From an uncultured Oscillospiraceae bacterium (GTDB lineage: Bacteria; Bacillota; Clostridia; Oscillospirales; Ruminococcaceae), in assembly GCA_910578965.1 (NCBI GenBank), contig CAJTSP010000005.1, forward strand, positions 1 to 47,810: a stretch of DNA of 47,810 nucleotides, read 5' to 3'. Made by a program: the position numbers and the translations under genes. This document shows positions 32,498 through 40,548 of this stretch, in pieces; the stretch's first letter is position 1, and each line of letters begins with the position of its first letter. The notes under the pieces are model-generated. The model was not told where the DNA came from, ran no database searches, and was given only the letters and a program-made list of their open reading frames with translations.

Positions 32498-33445
32498 TTA
32501 TCTTTCTGCCCGCAGGGGGCTTTGCAAAAAATCCCGGTAGGTAAGCCTGATTCCATCCTCCAGCTCGGTGGTGTAGTGCCAACCAAGGCGCTCTAACTTG
32601 GAGACGTCCAGCAGCTTGCGGGGGGTGCCGTCCGGCTTTGTGGGATCCCACTCGATGCGGCCGGTATAGCCCACCACCCGGGCCACCAGCCCGGTCAGCG
32701 CCCGGATGCTCAACTCCTTGCCGGTGCCCAGGTTGACCGTTTCGGCCCCGGAATAGCGGTTCATCAGATAAAGGCAGGCGTCGGCCAGGTCCTCCACATA
32801 CAAAAACTCCCGCAGCGGCGCGCCGGTGCCCCAGCAGAGTACGCTTTCGGCCCCGGCCAGCTTTGCCTCGTGGAACCGCCGGATCAGGGCGGGCAGCACA
32901 TGGCTGTGGGTGGGGTGGTAGTTGTCGCCCGGGCCGTAGAGGTTGGTAGGCATGACGCTGATAAAATCGGCCCCGTACTGCCGGCGCAGGTACTCACAGT
33001 ATTTAAGCCCGCTGATCTTGGCCAGCGCATAGCCCTCGTTGGTCTCTTCGAGGCTGCCGGTAAGCAGGCAGCTTTCGGGCATGGGCTGGGGGGCAAGCCG
33101 CGGGTAGATGCAGGAGGAGCCCAAAAACAACAGCTTTTTGCAGCCGTTTTGCCAGGCGGCATGGATGGCGTTCATCTCAAGCATCATATTTTCGTACAAA
33201 AAGTCGGCCGGGGCCTCGCTGTTGGCCACGATGCCGCCCACCCTGGCCGCCGCCAAAAAGACATACTCCGGCTTTTCGGCCGCAAAAAAGGCCTCGGTAT
33301 CCGCCTGGCGGCGCAGGTCGAGCTCACGGCTGGTGCGGGTAACGAGGTTTTGGTAGCCCGCCTTTTGCAGCGCCCGCAAAATCGCGCCGCCCACCATGCC
33401 CCGGTGGCCGGCCACATAAATTTTCGCCGTTTTTTCCATTGCCAT
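32498..33445 (-). CDS. fcl: GDP-L-fucose synthase
   Basis: A 315-residue short-chain dehydrogenase/epimerase that turns GDP-4-keto-6-deoxymannose into GDP-L-fucose with NADPH. Seen: the nucleotide loop VAGHRGMVGGAI, LGSSCIYPR (Ser and adjacent residues), and the catalytic YALAK with SGLKYCEYLRRQYG after it; later PTNLYGPGDNYHP. Length is normal. The ATG at 33445 follows GAGGAACCAACA; the in-frame ATG at 33658 has no support. In most loci fcl follows gmd directly; here an AT-rich gene separates them. It is followed tightly by manC. Confidence 0.93.
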   Translation of the reverse strand: MAMEKTAKIYVAGHRGMVGGAILRALQKAGYQNLVTRTSRELDLRRQADTEAFFAAEKPEYVFLAAARVGGIVANSEAPADFLYENMMLEMNAIHAAWQNGCKKLLFLGSSCIYPRLAPQPMPESCLLTGSLEETNEGYALAKISGLKYCEYLRRQYGADFISVMPTNLYGPGDNYHPTHSHVLPALIRRFHEAKLAGAESVLCWGTGAPLREFLYVEDLADACLYLMNRYSGAETVNLGTGKELSIRALTGLVARVVGYTGRIEWDPTKPDGTPRKLLDVSKLERLGWHYTTELEDGIRLTYRDFLQSPLRAER

Positions 33446-33584
33446 TGTTGGTTCCTCGTTTTTCTTTGAAATATTCGTTATATCTCGGGGCGCGGGAAGG
33501 CCCGGCGCACGCCGGAGGGTGCTTGTCTCAGGAACGACACCGCCCTGCGCACGCCGCGAGATGCGGTTTGAAAATACTTTCTCG

Positions 33585-33614
33585 TTTACTTTTCTTGGCA
33601 TCAAGAAAAGTAAA
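33585..33614. repeat. Perfect AT-rich hairpin upstream of fcl
   Basis: TTTACTTTTCTTG (33585-33597) pairs with CAAGAAAAGTAAA (33602-33614), loop GCAT. It sits at the left edge of an AT-rich patch that contains the unknown gene at 33696-34175. No T run follows on either strand, so it looks more like a repeat than a terminator. Nothing else was found between 33446 and 33695. Confidence 0.6.
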
Positions 33615-33695
33615 TGGAGCGTTGTTTTGTAATGAAAATATATTTCAACCCAAATCACATAATCTTCAACAATCTGACAGTCCTACAAATTGGAA

Positions 33696-34175
33696 TTATG
33701 CACACAATTCCCTGCAAAGATTTTCACAAACCTGTGCCATTGCACGCATATCATCGTCCGGAACCATTTCGTTGAGGTCATAAGCCAGTGGATTTTCAGC
33801 AAAATCAACCAATACCTTGATTATGGCGGCCTTTTCCTCTTGCGTAGATGAGATACAGATAGCAGAGCCTTCTTTCCCATAAAATAATTGCATCAATGAT
33901 ACGTCGCCGTTTATTTTGCATTCCAACATCAACGCCGCCAAATCGGTAACAACATCAATTGCATAGTAAAATGGATGTTCCCAACCATCCTGATTGGTGT
34001 ATCCGAGCGCCGGTTCCGTTTTGCGGAAATTCCAGTTAAGCTTATCCAAGCCTATATCTGTAAATATTTCGCTCAATGAAATTTCCGTTTTTTTCTTGTC
34101 CATTAAATATTCCAGCAGCGTCAGGCTATCGTCTGTCGAGCCGATGTAATTCCCCCAATATTTTTCAATATACAT
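33696..34175 (-). CDS. Unknown acidic protein in an AT-rich island
   Basis: A 159-residue, soluble, acidic protein (MYIEKYWGNYIGSTDDSLTL, then EHPFYYAIDVVTDLAALMLE and NPLAYDLNEMVPDDDMRAMA). I do not recognise it with confidence; its size, acidity, WGNYIG..DDSLTL opening and solitary position are like polymorphic-toxin immunity proteins, which is only a resemblance. AAAAGGGGACAG gives a good ribosome site at the ATG 34175. Base composition is clearly AT-rich against the GC-rich genes on both sides. It splits the gmd/fcl pair and has no evident part in GDP-fucose synthesis, so it probably arrived separately. Confidence 0.75.
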   Translation of the reverse strand: MYIEKYWGNYIGSTDDSLTLLEYLMDKKKTEISLSEIFTDIGLDKLNWNFRKTEPALGYTNQDGWEHPFYYAIDVVTDLAALMLECKINGDVSLMQLFYGKEGSAICISSTQEEKAAIIKVLVDFAENPLAYDLNEMVPDDDMRAMAQVCENLCRELCA

Positions 34176-34292
34176 TTCTGTCCCCTTTTCAGATTCCCAT
34201 TTATAGATCTGGTCATAAATTTTTTATTTGCCATTTACAATGTATGTCTACAAGTTATTTTCCACTGGGTACACTATTCCGAAAAGGGTGTT

Positions 34293-35330
34293 TTACTTTT
34301 GCGCCGCCTCGGCCTCGGCCAGCGCCCGGTCGTGCCGGGCCATGATCCGCACCAGCTCGGCAAAGCTGGTGCGGCGGGGGTCCCATCCAAGCCGGGTGCG
34401 GGCCTTGGTGGGGTCGCCCCAGAGGTCGACCACATCGGTGGGACGGAAAAACGTCGGGCTTACCCGCACCAGCACCCGGCCGTCCGGACCCACGCCCTCC
34501 TCGTTAAGGCCCTGGCCCCGCCAACGCAGGGGGATGCCGTTTTCGGCAAAGGCCAGGGTGGTAAATTCCCGCACGCTGTGCTGCTCGCCGGTGGCGATCA
34601 CATAGTCCTCCGGCGTATCCTGCTGAAGCATCAGCCACATGCACTCCACATAATCCTTGGCATAGCCCCAGTCCCGCAGGCTGTCGAGGTTGCCAAGGTA
34701 CAAAACGTCCTGCAGGCCGCAGGCGATCCGCCCCGCCGCCAGGGTGATCTTGCGGGTGACGAAGTTTTCGCCCCGGCGCTCGGATTCGTGGTTGAACAGG
34801 ATGCCGTTGACCGCGTAGATGCCGTAGGCCTCGCGGTACTCCCGCACCATCCAAAAACCGTACTGCTTGGCCACCGCATAGGGGCTGTAGGGGTGGAAGG
34901 GGGTGTTCTCGTTCTGGGGGCTCTCTTGCACCTTGCCGTACAGCTCGCTGGTGGAGGCCTGGTAGACGCGGCAGTGCCGCTCCAGCCCCAGCACGTGCAC
35001 CGCCTCCAAAAGCCGCAGCACCCCCAAAGCGTCCACATCGCCCGCGTACTCGGGCGCGTCAAAACTTACCTGCACATGGCTTTGGGCCGCCAGGTTGTAG
35101 ATCTCGTGCGGCTTTACCGCCGCCACAATGCGGATGAGGCTGGCCGCGTCCGCCATATCGCCGCCGTGTAGGGTCACGGCGTTTTGCGCGATCAGATGGT
35201 CGATGCGCTGGGTGGTATGCACCGAGGCCCGGCGCACCACCCCGTGCACCTCGTAGCCCTTTTGGAGCAAAAATTCGGCCAGATAGCTGCCGTCCTGCCC
35301 GGTGATGCCGGTGATGAGTGCTTTTTTCAT
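34293..35330 (-). CDS. gmd: GDP-mannose 4,6-dehydratase
   Basis: A 345-residue NADP-dependent dehydratase that makes GDP-4-keto-6-deoxymannose, the precursor of GDP-fucose. Seen: ALITGITGQDGSYLAEFLL (cofactor loop), QASTSELYGKVQE, and ENTPFHPYSPYAVAKQYGFW with the catalytic Tyr-x-x-x-Lys. FFRPTDVVDLWGDPTKARTR and GWDPRRTSFAELV are typical of the C-terminus. The ATG at 35330 follows GGAAGGGG; the reading from 35585 is unsupported. With ManC and Fcl it completes the route from mannose-1-phosphate to GDP-L-fucose. Confidence 0.95.
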   Translation of the reverse strand: MKKALITGITGQDGSYLAEFLLQKGYEVHGVVRRASVHTTQRIDHLIAQNAVTLHGGDMADAASLIRIVAAVKPHEIYNLAAQSHVQVSFDAPEYAGDVDALGVLRLLEAVHVLGLERHCRVYQASTSELYGKVQESPQNENTPFHPYSPYAVAKQYGFWMVREYREAYGIYAVNGILFNHESERRGENFVTRKITLAAGRIACGLQDVLYLGNLDSLRDWGYAKDYVECMWLMLQQDTPEDYVIATGEQHSVREFTTLAFAENGIPLRWRGQGLNEEGVGPDGRVLVRVSPTFFRPTDVVDLWGDPTKARTRLGWDPRRTSFAELVRIMARHDRALAEAEAAQK

Positions 35331-35510
35331 ACGCTGTTGTTCCCCTTCCGTTCGGGCCCGCGGCCCAAACCCGCCGCTGCGGCGTTTTTTGCCTTTTGGC
35401 CTTTGGCTGCCCTTGCATCCCTTAACAAAGTGCAACATGCCGTCAGGCCAACTCCAGCGGCACGCCGCCTTGCCATCACACCACTGGCCTTTCCCTGCCG
35501 GTCCTGCGGA

Positions 35511-35589
35511 GTTTTTGAGGCAAAGGTTCTTTTTTCTGGACAAAAGAATTTTAACCTTTTTTGATTTTTGTCCCGTTTGCCTCAAAAAC
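35511..35589. repeat. AT-rich nested inverted repeat upstream of gmd
   Basis: Outer 14-bp perfect arms GTTTTTGAGGCAAA (35511-35524) and TTTGCCTCAAAAAC (35576-35589). Inside, AAAGGTT (35522-35528) matches AACCTTT (35553-35559) and GGACAAAA (35538-35545) matches TTTTGTCC (35566-35573), in an interleaved order. It occupies most of the recognisable content of the 308-base gap between gmd and the next gene; the rest, 35331-35510, is GC-rich and shows nothing. Confidence 0.65.
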
Positions 35590-35638
35590 CATGCTTCCCT
35601 TTGTCAAGAGATGCTTGTTTTCTGTGCTGCGGCCCCTT

Positions 35639-36709
35639 TTACCCCCGCATCCGGCGCAGCATCCGCTTGTACCGCCCGCCCCAGGCCTTGAACCGCGGCC
35701 AGAGCGAGCGGCCCCAGCCGTACACCGCCGGGATAAGCTTATAGCGCTGATTGCAAGCCTCCAGCTCGGCCGCTGTATGCCCTGCCCGATAGGCCCCGCT
35801 TTTTGCCAGCAGCACCAGCGGGGTGGAGGCGCTGAATTTTTCGATGGAAACGCTGTCGTAGCTTTGGCCCGCCCAGAGGAGCATCTCGCGGCTGGGGGCC
35901 TCCCCCAGGATGTTCTTGCCGCTGCGCAGGGTCTCGAGCCGGCGCAGCGCGTACCGGCCCGGGTATTTCGCCAGCACATAGCTGCCAAAGGTTTCAAACT
36001 CGCTGAAGGCCGAGCCGGCCAACTGCCCGGGCGCAACAGCGTAAAGGATTTTTTCCCAAAAGGCGCCGCCCTCCAGCGCACCGTTCGCCTCGATCTCGCC
36101 CAGCATTTCGTTGACCAGGGCGGTGTCAAAGATCATGTTTTCGGCAATAAAGCTCTCCGGAATCTGCTTTTGCAGCCCCAGCAAAGCGCCGAGGGTATCG
36201 AAATAGGGGGGATGGTATTCGTCCTTGATGGTAAACAGGTACTGCCCCGCCCCGTTCTGGTAGGGGATGGGCCGCAGCGGGATGGTGTCGGCGTCCCAGG
36301 TGATATACGCCTCGTCGGTGCACACGCGGGCATACGCCAGCTTGAGGAACTGCTGGAAATACCAGCCGGCACGCTTGTCGGTGTAAATGCGGCGGTAGAT
36401 CAGCTCCTTCACCGCCGCCAGGGTCAGCCCCGGGCAGAGGGTGTTTTCGTCCATAAAGGCCACCCGGCCATCGGCCGGCAGCAGCGGCAGGATGTCCGGC
36501 GCGCTGAGCACCACCAACCGGCGCAGCGGCAGGTTTTGTAGCACAAACTCCAGCCCCCGCTCGGCGGCCGGCCAGTCCCGCTTCAGGATGGGCATCACAA
36601 CGTCGTAGGTTTTGAGGAAGGCCGGCGCGGCCGATGCCAAAGGCGGCTCCCCACCGGCCAAAGGCGCGCCGGGCCGGCTGTGGGCCGGGCGCGTTTGCTG
36701 CTCGCTCAC
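35639..36709 (-). CDS. Putative glycosyltransferase (DUF6492-like)
   Basis: A 356-residue soluble protein with KTYDVVMPILKRDW (an A-type glycosyltransferase opening strand) at about residue 33 and AYITWDADTIPLRPI in the middle, where DAD is the expected metal/nucleotide-sugar DxD. It resembles the DUF6492 family seen in surface-polysaccharide loci; donor and linkage unknown. The start is taken as GTG at 36709, which overlaps the stop of the fucosyltransferase gene (GTGA) with AGAGGGGGTGG upstream; the much longer reading from 36961 only shadows that gene. It follows the fucosyltransferase in the same operon. Confidence 0.7.
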   Translation of the reverse strand: MSEQQTRPAHSRPGAPLAGGEPPLASAAPAFLKTYDVVMPILKRDWPAAERGLEFVLQNLPLRRLVVLSAPDILPLLPADGRVAFMDENTLCPGLTLAAVKELIYRRIYTDKRAGWYFQQFLKLAYARVCTDEAYITWDADTIPLRPIPYQNGAGQYLFTIKDEYHPPYFDTLGALLGLQKQIPESFIAENMIFDTALVNEMLGEIEANGALEGGAFWEKILYAVAPGQLAGSAFSEFETFGSYVLAKYPGRYALRRLETLRSGKNILGEAPSREMLLWAGQSYDSVSIEKFSASTPLVLLAKSGAYRAGHTAAELEACNQRYKLIPAVYGWGRSLWPRFKAWGGRYKRMLRRMRG

Positions 36710-37713
36710 CGCCGCATCCACCCCCTCTTGACAAGGTTGCGCTCCACCTTGGCGTAGCCCGGCCACCAAAAGCTGCGCTGTAGCCGGGCGGCCTGCCGGG
36801 CAGTCTGCTCGTACCGGCCGCTCCAGTGGTCCGGGCTGCGGCGGCGGCTCTTTTTGGGGCCCTGCAAAACGATCTGGCGGATGTAATCGCCAAAGGGGTT
36901 GCCAAAAATATCCCGGCGGGCGGCCGCCTCGTCCCGGAAGGCAGGCTGGCGCATCATCCAAAGCCAGCGGCCGGGGGTTTCCTCCACCGAGCGCACCTTC
37001 TGGGCCATGCCGTGCACGGTCAAAAACTCATTGCAGTTGATAAAAGCGTCCGGGTTATAGATGCGGCCCACCGCCGGGTCGCCCCAGTAGATGGGCACGG
37101 TGGCGGCGGCAAAGGCGTCCAGAATCTTTTCGGTGCAGTAGCCGACGGTCTGGGCGTTTTCAAAGGCAAGGCTGAACCGGCAGGCCTGCTGGAAGGCAAG
37201 CTTGTCCTCGATGGGCTCGCCGTCCGGCTGGTTGTTGCGGCTGCGCCCGCCGGATTCCACCCGCTTGTAGCTGCCCAGCTCCTCGAACATCGCCTCCCGG
37301 ATGGGGTTGGCCCCGTAGTTGGACACCACAAAGTTGCAGAATTTTTCCTTGTTGAGGTAGACCTCCTCGGGCAGGGTGTGCTTTTGCAGGGCCAGCCTGG
37401 CCATCTCGTTCCAGTGCGGGAAGTTGTACCACTGGAAATGCAGGTACCGGTCCTCGTAGGTGATCCAGTCGGTGCCGATGGCATAGTCGTAAAGGTTAAA
37501 ATCCGGGCGGATGTTTTCGCCCAGCAGCAGGATGCGGGTGCAGTCGTAATGGGTCACCTCCCGGCCAAAGCAGCTACAGAGGACGTAATCCGGGTCGTCG
37601 CAGAACACAACCTCGCCCAGGTCCTTGAGGCCGTCCCGCAAAAGCGCGGCAAAGCCCTCGCGCATATTCTCCTCGCGCAAAAAATCCACATACTTAAACT
37701 TAAACTGCTGCAT
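36706..37713 (-). CDS. Alpha-1,3-fucosyltransferase family protein (GT10)
   Basis: A 335-residue GT10 enzyme expected to transfer fucose from GDP-fucose. The family's C-terminal donor-binding block is clear at residues 180-213: FSLAFENAQTVGYCTEKILD, then AAATVPIYWGDP (Glu185, Lys196). SNYGANPIREAMFEELGSYK (about 131-150) matches the S-N...R motif before it. Bacterial relatives in Helicobacter and Bacteroides make Lewis-type fucosylated glycans. AAAAAGGAG precedes the ATG at 37713. It is the natural user of GDP-fucose made by the neighbouring gmd/fcl/manC. Coupled to the next gene. Confidence 0.9.
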   Translation of the reverse strand: MQQFKFKYVDFLREENMREGFAALLRDGLKDLGEVVFCDDPDYVLCSCFGREVTHYDCTRILLLGENIRPDFNLYDYAIGTDWITYEDRYLHFQWYNFPHWNEMARLALQKHTLPEEVYLNKEKFCNFVVSNYGANPIREAMFEELGSYKRVESGGRSRNNQPDGEPIEDKLAFQQACRFSLAFENAQTVGYCTEKILDAFAAATVPIYWGDPAVGRIYNPDAFINCNEFLTVHGMAQKVRSVEETPGRWLWMMRQPAFRDEAAARRDIFGNPFGDYIRQIVLQGPKKSRRRSPDHWSGRYEQTARQAARLQRSFWWPGYAKVERNLVKRGWMRR

Positions 37714-37748
37714 AAAGGCGCTCCTTTTTGCCCAAATATCCGGGCCGT

Positions 37749-39317
37749 TTACCGCTTTTTGGCCGCAAGGCCCGCAAGGATGCCCTTTGCCCGGCCCAGC
37801 ACCCCCAAAAAGGCGGGGTCGCGGGCAAACAGGGCCAGTAAAACAAGGTTTGGCAGCACCGCGCAGACGGCGCATTGCAAAATAAAATTCCCAAGGCCCG
37901 GCCCCGCAAAAAGGCCGCACACCGCGTGGGTGGCCAGCACCACCGCCGCGGCCAGCGCCATCCGGCCGGCCATGCGGGCCACATACCCTTTCCAGGGCAA
38001 GCCGAACCCGTCGTGGAAGACATAGTACCCCTGGGCAAAAAAGGTGGTAAAGACCTCCGAGACCACGGTGGAAAGGTAGACCCCCACCAGCCCCATGCGG
38101 GCCGCCAGCCAAAGAGTGAGAAAGACGTTGAGCACCCCGCCCGCCAGCGCCAGATAGCAGCCCTGCCGCAAAAGGCCCATGGCGTTTTTGAAGGTGGTAA
38201 GGGTGTTGTTGACCGTGCCCATGTAAAACCGGAAGACCAAACAGGCCACCACCGCGCCGCTTAGGGTAAGGTCGGCCCCGCCCTTATCCCGGAAAAAGAG
38301 CTGGATAAAGGGGGTGAGTAATTGGTACAGGCAGGCCGCCGAGACGCAGCTAATCCAAAAATTGGCAAGGTCCAACTGCTTAAAAACCTCCATCCGGCGG
38401 GCCTGGCCCTCGGTATGGCTCAGGTTGCCCACGCTGGGGGCAAGCGAGACGGTGACCATGGCGATGACCATGACCACATAGTTGATGATCATGGTGTAGT
38501 TTTCGGTGCTGCCCACCAGGGCGGTGCCCAGCGCGGCGCTGACCACGATGGTGTCCACCGCCGAGAGCAGCTTGAAGGAGAGGTTGTTGATAAAGAGGGC
38601 GCGCACATCCCGGAACATGGCGGCCAGCACCCCGCGGGGCATGGGGTCGGCGGTTTTGGCTCGGATATAAGGATACAGCGCATCGGCCTTGCGCGCAATA
38701 CAAACGTTTTTGAGGATGCCCACCCCCAGCTCGGCCGCAAGGGCCAGCTCAAAGGCGCCCGGCCGGCTGTGGAACAGCATTACCACCCCGCACTTGGCAA
38801 GGCTGGCCAGGATGGAAAAGGCGCTGCCCAGGTTGTTGACATGGTAGGCCTTTTGGTCGGCCGAGAGGATGCTGGATTTGTAGGCAAAAAACCAGTAGGA
38901 GGCCACCGAGTTTGCCAAAAACAGCCCGTACACCAGGTAGAGGTTGACCGGGGGCGCCCCCTCAAACTTGACCAGCCGGGGCAGTACCGGCACAAGGGCG
39001 GCCCCCAGCGCCAGCACCGCCCAGCCGATGACGCGGTAGCACTTTTTGTAAAAGTGCATATAGGTGCGCACCGTGCGCTCGTCGTGCTCGGCCAGGGGCT
39101 TATACAGGTAGACCGTGATGGCGCTGCCCACCCCCAGCTCGGCCAGCGAGAGGAAGGTAAGCACATGGCTGAACAGCCCGTTGACCCCCACAAACTCCCG
39201 CCCGAGGTAGGCGATGTAGACCCAGCGGGACACAAACCCGATGAGGATCGAGACGATCTTTTGCCCCACGCCGGACGCCATGGTCAGCAGGGAGTTTTTG
39301 GTACGGGAATTTTCCAA
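37749..39317 (-). CDS. wzx: Polysaccharide repeat-unit flippase (Wzx-like)
   Basis: A 522-residue membrane protein with about 12-14 helices of the MOP flippase superfamily. The N-terminus SRTKNSLLTMASGVGQKIVS and VGVNGLFSHVLTFLSLAELG are typical of Firmicute Wzx proteins; NNLSFKLLSAVDTIVVSAAL marks the second half. It would flip undecaprenyl-linked repeat units outward. A TTG at 39317 is chosen as start because family members begin near this residue and AAAGGCG lies just upstream; the GTG at 39356 has no ribosome site. Partner of the Wzy-like polymerase at 27900. Confidence 0.85.
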   Translation of the reverse strand: MENSRTKNSLLTMASGVGQKIVSILIGFVSRWVYIAYLGREFVGVNGLFSHVLTFLSLAELGVGSAITVYLYKPLAEHDERTVRTYMHFYKKCYRVIGWAVLALGAALVPVLPRLVKFEGAPPVNLYLVYGLFLANSVASYWFFAYKSSILSADQKAYHVNNLGSAFSILASLAKCGVVMLFHSRPGAFELALAAELGVGILKNVCIARKADALYPYIRAKTADPMPRGVLAAMFRDVRALFINNLSFKLLSAVDTIVVSAALGTALVGSTENYTMIINYVVMVIAMVTVSLAPSVGNLSHTEGQARRMEVFKQLDLANFWISCVSAACLYQLLTPFIQLFFRDKGGADLTLSGAVVACLVFRFYMGTVNNTLTTFKNAMGLLRQGCYLALAGGVLNVFLTLWLAARMGLVGVYLSTVVSEVFTTFFAQGYYVFHDGFGLPWKGYVARMAGRMALAAAVVLATHAVCGLFAGPGLGNFILQCAVCAVLPNLVLLALFARDPAFLGVLGRAKGILAGLAAKKR

Positions 39318-39407
39318 AGCAACGCCTTTCGTTTGGTTGATGTTATGGGTTTGCACGGGCCGGGGACCAGTTTAGCCGCCCAAACGGGCCTGCGGCCTCT
39401 GCCGCCT

Positions 39408-40382
39408 TCAGCAGTCGCCCCAGAGCCGGCGGTAAAGCCGGGTGCCCCATGTAAGCCCTGCCAGCCGTACACAGAGCGAAAACCGCCGGGGCAGGTAGCT
39501 TTCCAGTTCATAAAGAAGGTCCCGGTCCTCTTGGGGGACCTCTTTTAACACGCCGCAGCGCCCGGCCAGCAGCATCCGCTGGAAAGCGCAGAGGGCCGCG
39601 CAGCGCAAAAGGAAGGCCCGGCGGGTCGCGTCCCCCTCAAAAAGGGCGGCGTCGGCCATCAGGGCCCGTGTGACCTGGGCCAGGCTGTCCAGCCGCTTTT
39701 GCCGCCGGCCGGGGCTGAGCATGGTGCTCTCGTGGCCGTCGGCAGCGGTGTCGCGGTAACGATAGAGCGGCTCCTCGCAGACCACCGCCGCCCGGGCGCG
39801 GGCCAGCGCGCGGGGGCACCACTCGCTGTCCTCATGGTAGATGCCCTCGTGCAGCCAAAGCCCCTGCCGGGTAAACAGGCTGCGGCGGGGCGCGTACCGG
39901 CAAAGCGCGGCCGAAAAGGGGATCTCGCGCACCGCCCGGGCAAGATACCCCTCGATACCGCCGGCAAACTGCGCCTGGGTAAAGGGGGCGATCAGCCCGC
40001 CGTTTGCCTCGGAATAAAGGTTATACAGCAAAAGGTCGGCGTTTTGCCCGGCGGCGCGCAGGGCGGCGTCGATGATCCTCAGCGCGCCGGGGGCAAGGGT
40101 GTCGTCGCTGTCCACAAAGACCAGCCACTCCCCCGCCGCCGCCCGGATGGCGGCGTTGCGCGCGGCCGACTGGCCGGCGTTTGGCTGGTGGAAAGCCCGC
40201 ACAAAGGGGTGCTGCGCGGCGGCCTCGTCGCAGAGGGCGCCGGTGGCGTCGGACGAGCCGTCGTCCGCCAAAACCACCTGGTACCCCAGCGCCCCGGCGT
40301 CCGGCAGGACGCTGGCAAGGCAGGCGGGCAGGTATTGGGCCACATTGTAGGCCGGGATGATGATGCTGACCAGCGGCGGCAT
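39408..40382 (-). CDS. Glycosyltransferase family 2
   Basis: A 324-residue GT-A enzyme: VSIIIPAYNVAQYLPACLAS at the N-terminus, ADDGSSDATGALCDEAA, and EWLVFVDSDDTLAPGA with the DxD metal motif. The C-terminal part is typical of bacterial capsule GT2 enzymes. Donor sugar unknown. AAAGGGGGGCAGGCC lies before the ATG at 40382; an upstream reading to 40697 only shadows intergenic DNA. About 170 bases separate it from ugd, the largest pause in this part of the operon. Confidence 0.88.
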   Translation of the reverse strand: MPPLVSIIIPAYNVAQYLPACLASVLPDAGALGYQVVLADDGSSDATGALCDEAAAQHPFVRAFHQPNAGQSAARNAAIRAAAGEWLVFVDSDDTLAPGALRIIDAALRAAGQNADLLLYNLYSEANGGLIAPFTQAQFAGGIEGYLARAVREIPFSAALCRYAPRRSLFTRQGLWLHEGIYHEDSEWCPRALARARAAVVCEEPLYRYRDTAADGHESTMLSPGRRQKRLDSLAQVTRALMADAALFEGDATRRAFLLRCAALCAFQRMLLAGRCGVLKEVPQEDRDLLYELESYLPRRFSLCVRLAGLTWGTRLYRRLWGDC

Positions 40383-40548
40383 GGCCTGCCCCCCTTTCCC
40401 GTTTTTTTGCGGCGGTTTAAATATTGGGAGTATCCAAACCGGGGAGATGTCCCCCGCGCCCGGCCTGGGCCAGTAAAAGCCTTTGTCGTGGACGCTCCCC
40501 AGATGTTTCCCCACCCCGCCGCCGCTATGCGGCGCTGTCTGCGGCGTT

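Noticed and set aside
33696..34175. Firm assignment as a toxin-immunity protein
   Set aside because: Only size, acidity and context support it; I could not place it in a named immunity family and no toxin gene is adjacent.
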